A stretch of 64,000 nt of DNA from Primula veris (lineage: Eukaryota; Streptophyta; Magnoliopsida; Ericales; Primulaceae). The translations under genes and the position numbers were made by a program. Positions 59,724-64,000 of this stretch are shown here, in pieces. Numbering within the stretch: the first letter of the stretch is position 1; each line of letters begins with the position of its first letter. The notes under the pieces are model-generated. The model saw nothing but the letters and a program-made list of their open reading frames with translations, was not told the DNA's origin and made no database searches. The stretch lies in assembly GCA_963682055.1 (NCBI GenBank), contig OY821742.1:29049060-29113059 (forward strand), given 5' to 3'.

Positions 59724-59975
59724 TGTTGTGATACATTGCATGTGGTTGTCCATATTCATGTATCGGTTACATACATTGTGTATAACCTTTGAGTTTATGA
59801 CTTATAGCTTTCTATCTTCTCGCATATACATGTATCTTGTTCCACCCCTCCACTATATAAAGTGGTTGAACTCTTCATAGTTAAAACACATATTCATACT
59901 CGAATAAGGCGACTTTACTCTCTCTATATAGATATCTTACTTTGTCGATACTTTGTTAATAGTTGCCACAAAACA
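59724..59975 (+). repeat. 3' LTR of copia element 2
   Basis: 252 bp, about 97% identical to the 5' LTR. Confidence 0.9.
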
Positions 59976-60034
59976 TGCTGCATTTTCTTCAATTTTAATT
60001 TTTTTAATAACAAACAACCAAATGATATAATTAA

Positions 60035-60235
60035 AACAGTGACGGAACTAGGAATCCGAAATGGTAGGGGCCAAATTATATGTAAATTTTTTTGAATCCA
60101 ATAGGAATATATTTTGGGTAAAATACGGAGAGAGCGAATACTAATTTTTAAAGATTTTGATCAAAACAGATAGATAAAATTTAATTTTCCATTGAGTTTT
60201 GGGGTGCACTGACCCCCAACTCCCACACCTAGTTA
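60035..60235. mobile_element. Fragment with hAT-like 'cagtgacgga' end
   Basis: Starts 'cagtgacggaactagg' and ends near 'gtgcactgacccccaac', words common in plant hAT-like non-autonomous elements and similar to the left end at 51642. No inverted right end was found. Just beyond it, on the minus strand, a tRNA-like box (ggttcaagc, 60257-60249) hints at SINE debris. Confidence 0.35.
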
Positions 60236-60655
60236 TTTCTCTAGCTAAGCTTGAACCCAGGTGGTGACCTAAATATATCAACTAACCAATTGAATGACTT
60301 CAATTGCTTAAATTGAAATCTAAAAGTAATAGTGAAAGAAAAGGTTGAGTTTTTTTTTATTCTGGATAAAAATGAAATGTAGCAGGGTATATTGTGTGCT
60401 TTCTCCGTTTCCTTTATTAAAAAAATCAAAATATGGATGGGGAGATATAACACATTAAAATAAACCCAGCACTCTCTTTTTCGGTATATAATTTGCTTCT
60501 CTTAGTCAAACAAACCTATAAACTTCCACTGTATTTTTTGCTTTTTTGCCCTCACTGTATAATCCTATAAATTTCCACTACATTTATGATTAAATATGGA
60601 TGGGGATATATAATACTAAATTTGCAACAAATGGGGGAGATTTCGCTACTCCATA

Positions 60656-60890
60656 CTCCCTCAGTTCCCATTTAATTGTCCACTACGAAACTACGTGTAA
60701 TTTTAACCGGTTTATAACTTGTATTAAAATTGTCAAAATCAATTTTTTTAAAATCTAATCATAAAATTTAACATTTAAACTATACGACCAACTTTTAAAA
60801 AATTTCATTCAGACAATTTTGATACAAGTTCTTGGTCGGTCAAAATTGCACGTAGTTTCGTAACGAAGAATTAAATGGGAACGGAGTGAG
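60656..60890. mobile_element. Stowaway MITE
   Basis: 235 bp with long inverted ends: CTCCCTCAGTTCCCATTTAA on the left against CTCACTCCGTTCCCATTTAA on the complement of the right. The match continues for about 50 bp. It is flanked by TA on both sides (60654-60655, 60891-60892), the Stowaway/Tc1-mariner target. Confidence 0.85.
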
Positions 60891-61224
60891 TATATATCTT
60901 ATGCTTGTTAACATTTCTTCTAGTGACGAACAGCTTTAACCGACGAAATGCATTCCATCTGTGTTATTAAAACTTTAATAAAACTGGCTTTTGTTCATAT
61001 TATATGGCTTTAATTTTCTTCTATATAAATAGGCCATAAATTTTTCTTGAATGAGCTCTTCTGCTGTGGGCCTGTGGCGTCCATTTTCTTCCCTTGAAAT
61101 TTCATCAATCTTCGTTCCTGAAACCATGTCAAATGGTGAGCTTTCAACTACTATAGATAATGAACTTTATATTAATATATTATATAATTTTAATACATAT
61201 CACGAATTTCCTAAGCTAATCAAC

Positions 61225-61578
61225 TCATAAATAAATGTGGTTCCAACATTTTGTTAGGAAAAAGGAAAATAATTTAGCAAAAAAAATGGAAAAGGGATAG
61301 AAGATAACAGCTGCAAGCTTACCCTTCACGATAATCGAACATTCGTCTTTCTTGCTTGCAAGTAACCGCAAAAGAGTAAATAAGGCAAGGATGTATCCCA
61401 TAAGACCCGTTATAATAAACTTCGACCAAAACCAATGTGCCCGAAAAATTGGAAAACAAGAAAAAACTGAATTGAATAAGAAAACAAATGTTACGATAAC
61501 AGAAACCATGTGGACAATGAATAACCTTTGATCGCGACATAAAATGAAACACACTCTCTCCTTTAATTTCATATTCAA
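61225..61578 (-). other. Exon-like open frame, hydrophobic, unidentified
   Basis: 117 codons with three hydrophobic segments separated by charged residues, looking like part of a membrane protein. A GGTAAGC donor follows codon 'IIVKG' (about 61322). I do not recognise a family and found no partner exons, so it may be a gene fragment or a chance frame in AT-rich DNA. Confidence 0.2.
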
Positions 61579-61687
61579 AAAAATGTAAGAATCTCAAAAA
61601 CACTTGTGCCCTTAAACCAAAAGTTGAACTTATTATCCTTTTTCTTATAAGATAAGATACATTGTTTTCTAACTCACAGTGAGCACA

Positions 61688-61905
61688 TTTGGCTGGCAGC
61701 TAAGAAGACGAGTTTTTTCATGTTTAATGGCCTGCAAAAGCTTGAAGCTTTACACTGGGTGAACTTAATTTCTTCTCAGCTTCAAATAAATCAACTTATT
61801 TTCTTGAAAGTTGCAACTGAAAGAAAATTATAGAAACGGAGGACGTACTCAATTCTTTGCTAACTAGCCTAACAGATTTTTGTTCATAGCTAGTGTTGTG
61901 CTTTT
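61688..61905. repeat. Local duplication, copy 1
   Basis: Imperfectly matches 62112-62335: 'aagctt..', 'cttcaaataaa.ca.cttattttctt', 'gcctaacagatttttgttca' against 'ccctcacagaattttgttca'-type text. It includes a trace of the malate dehydrogenase exon end. Confidence 0.6.
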
Positions 61906-62111
61906 AGTGAAGTTAATGTATCAGTCTTGACATAAAAACTATATACTGAACCCATAAATAGACACAATCTCTTAATTAATGTTCTTTTCGTGGCATCAAA
62001 ATTATGTATCTTACCGACAATTGTACACTTTAGGGCTTACTTTGTTTGAGCTATTAACTTTTTTTTTTTGCTTATAAGTTATAATCTATATGCTTTATAA
62101 GTTGCAGTATA

Positions 62112-62335
62112 TTTGCTGGCCAGCTTAAAGGACTACTATTTTGTTTCAGTGGCCTAAAAAAAGCTAAAAGTTTTAAACTGGATGAACTAAATTTTTCCAA
62201 GCCTCAAATAAACCAGCTTATTTTCTTAAAATTGCATCCGAAAAAATATATAGACAAGGCACATATATACCAGATATCCTAGCCAACAAGTTTCCTCACA
62301 GAATTTTGTTCAAAACTAGTACTTGCGTGATTAAC
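62112..62335. repeat. Local duplication, copy 2
   Basis: Partner of 61688-61905; its right end overlaps the malate dehydrogenase pseudo-exon. Confidence 0.6.
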
Positions 62336-62529
62336 ATCAAGATAACGGGTCAAAGAGCGAGTTCCCCATATAATCACATTTTTCACATCCCTAACGGGTA
62401 CATTTAACTGCTCTGATATTGCTCGAAGGCTAAACCTTGGTAGGCACATAATATTCTTCTCAGGGATCGAAGGAGGAAATTCCTTCATTCCAGCACGTTT
62501 GTGTTAACTGGATTTGCCACCACCAGCAC
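62282..62529 (-). pseudogene. Cytosolic malate dehydrogenase exon fragment
   Basis: Resembles one internal exon of plant cytosolic NAD malate dehydrogenase. The exon follows a TTTAG acceptor-like sequence and reads '[13 protein letters not shown]', then the frame shifts (about 62490), then '[11 protein letters not shown]', 'ISEQLNVPV', 'DVKNVIIWG' and 'DVNHAS', ending in a stop (62284-62282). The substrate-site stretch after 'MCL' is shortened by a few residues and altered. No other exon of the gene was found nearby, so this is an isolated, dead fragment. Confidence 0.75.
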
Positions 62530-64000
62530 CTAAACCAGAGTTCAAAACCACATTTTTTAGATTTATTCTGTTATCTTCTCATTGAGTTGTTGGGCTTGTT
62601 AGCTTCTTGCTTTTAAGCTCGTATTCTTTGTTGCTTATTTGCTTACTGAGTTGGTTATCTTAAACTGAAGTTTTTTTTGCATTTATGACGAGAAAAAACT
62701 CAATGTTCCAATCCCATCAATGCCTAGTAGAGAATTTCAGTGACAATTTTTAGATTTATATCCTTGAAACACCCAAATCCGACCTATATGTTGAGGTTTT
62801 TTGCTCCCAGCTTTGATACATGAAATATTCGTTTTGGCTTACATTCTTGCAAGTTATACTGCTTTGAACGTTTTTTTGAATTATAGCCTGAAAAGCCAAC
62901 GAGTTAAAGGCGAAGTAACAATAAGCCGACTCCTTTGTTCAAAAAACTGCAGAAAAACAAACTCGTTAATTTTCAAAAAATTTGATTTTTGCAGTCACAG
63001 AAAAACAATGATAACATACATGATTTGATGTTATATAAGTAAATCTACCTTGCAACGAATTGCATAGTCTCGTCATGACTCATGTTTAACACTTCGTTAT
63101 AAAAAAACAAAAGGCTTCTTCAGGTGCAAGCTCTTAAGCACAGTTGTTTTTTTGATAGTCGGACTGCATTTCGTTGAACACCTTAGCTTTTTCTAAATCT
63201 TTTGCCTCAATGAGCTAGAAGCTTTGTGTTTTCAACACGGAAAACATGTTTTCTACACAAAAGATATTGAAATGTGTTTTCAACACAGAAAACATGTTTA
63301 AGCTTAAACCGTTTCTCAAAATGACAAAAAGACCCTTTTTCGACATGGTATAATCCGGTTTCCGACACATTGAAACCCACTTCTAATATCAAGCCGAAAA
63401 CAATTTCTTACTACTACCGGGAATGCAAACACCCAAGACTCTTTTGAAATAAGCCATGTCTAGTCTTCTTCTACATTGTTATATCAGTTTTTTAGGACCG
63501 TAATTTAATAAGAAAATTACGTAAGAGAAGAATTGAGTTTATAACATTGCACTTTTTCGAATTGCGGTGCTAAGATTATTAGGGTTACAAAAAATGTCAA
63601 AAAAAATTAAACTGAGAATTGCAGAGTTTCTCAATGGAGAGAAACCCAATCCAAAAAAAGACGTATGCCACTTAGAAACAGCAAACACACGGTATTCTTT
63701 AGTAAAAGGCGAAAGAATAGTTCGCTTTGTGCTTACTGTGTGGCTGCATGATTATTGATTGAAGTAAGCTTGTTTTTATATACTAGTAACACCTCTCTCT
63801 TTTTACTCTTCTCTCTTATGTGGGATAATTTCTCTAATTTTAAATTTGCACAATTTCCCCCAAATACTATATTGCGTTCCTTACTCGATCCCATCTCACC
63901 TTTCAATCTATTTTTGCTATTCTACTTACGTGTTGAAACTTGTTTCATAATTTCAATGAAGGAATTCAACTAAAATGTTTGCTATGCCATTAACCATATT
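62530..64000. other. AT-rich right end, no gene supported
   Basis: No convincing coding region. Around 63228-63300 the word 'gtgttttcaacac.gaaaacatgttt' is present twice, each with internal inverted symmetry. A short frame at 63567-63758 has no recognisable product. Confidence 0.45.

Larger units (their letters stand above)
52865..59975 (+). mobile_element. Copia element 2, both LTRs present
   Basis: A 7.1-kb Ty1/copia element with LTRs at 52865-53115 and 59724-59975 that differ at about eight bases and one indel (about 97% identical). The flanking 5-mers TGCTC and TGCTG are probably a target duplication with one change. Just inside the 5' LTR 'cgttatcggcac' is the likely primer site, and 'aagggggag' before the 3' LTR is the polypurine tract. 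Inside, gag (about 54.9-55.4 kb), integrase (about 56.4-56.9 kb) and reverse transcriptase (about 57.9-58.4 kb) are decayed by stops and shifts; only the RNase H part is open. It cannot make its own complete polyprotein. Confidence 0.88.

Noticed and set aside
61128..61150. ATG followed by a GTGAGC donor after a TATA-like sequence, suggesting a tiny first exon
   Set aside because: No downstream exon or product could be found, so it remains chance-level.

Overview
The window is nuclear DNA from a flowering plant. The evidence is split, spliceable plant genes (RACK1 and a four-repeat MYB/SNAPC4-like gene), AT-rich intergenic DNA, Stowaway and hAT-like miniature elements, and plant-type Ty3/gypsy (Tat) and Ty1/copia LTR retrotransposons. 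The gene style fits a eudicot; I cannot name the species.

Layout. 0-2.3 kb: a decayed LINE tail and a broken RACK1 5' copy. 3.1-8.05 kb (minus): an intact three-exon RACK1 gene (331 aa) with a TATA box and telo-box promoter; its first intron holds a second RACK1 scrap. 8.1-11.7 kb: AT-rich spacer with simple repeats. 11,735-29,149: one complete 17.4-kb Tat-lineage Ty3/gypsy element on the minus strand, with LTRs of 553 and 573 bp and a perfect GAAAG target duplication. Its gag-pro-pol (28.5 to 22.6 kb) is broken by stops. Its 3' half carries, on the opposite strand, a row of seven predicted genes rich in coiled coil: five small intronless ones, each with its own TATA box; one five-exon gene resembling the antisense ORF of Tat elements; and one more. 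The two convergent gene sets meet at a tandem-repeat zone (21.2-22.5 kb). 29.2-31.5 kb: spacer with a MITE-like sequence and a tRNA-like Pol III promoter. 31,587-44,046 (minus): a twelve-exon gene for a SNAPC4/MYB4R1-type MYB protein (about 1,252 aa), whose exon 1, exon 2 repeats and exons 9-11 all show internal duplication. 44.8-60.0 kb: two related, degenerate copia elements separated by an hAT-like element and dispersed short repeats; the second has complete LTRs and an intact RNase H stretch. 60-64 kb: a Stowaway MITE, a malate dehydrogenase pseudo-exon in a local duplication, and AT-rich DNA with no convincing gene.

How it works together. The two host genes (ribosome scaffold; probable snRNA-promoter factor) are independent. 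The candidate for an undescribed system is the antisense block of the Tat element. The element's polyprotein is dead by stops although its LTRs are about 99% identical, while most antisense frames are open and have their own promoter and poly(A) motifs. The row includes a recent tandem gene duplication and a spliced gene with telo-box and E2F-like promoter motifs. All exon calls are by eye from splice signals, phase and protein similarity.
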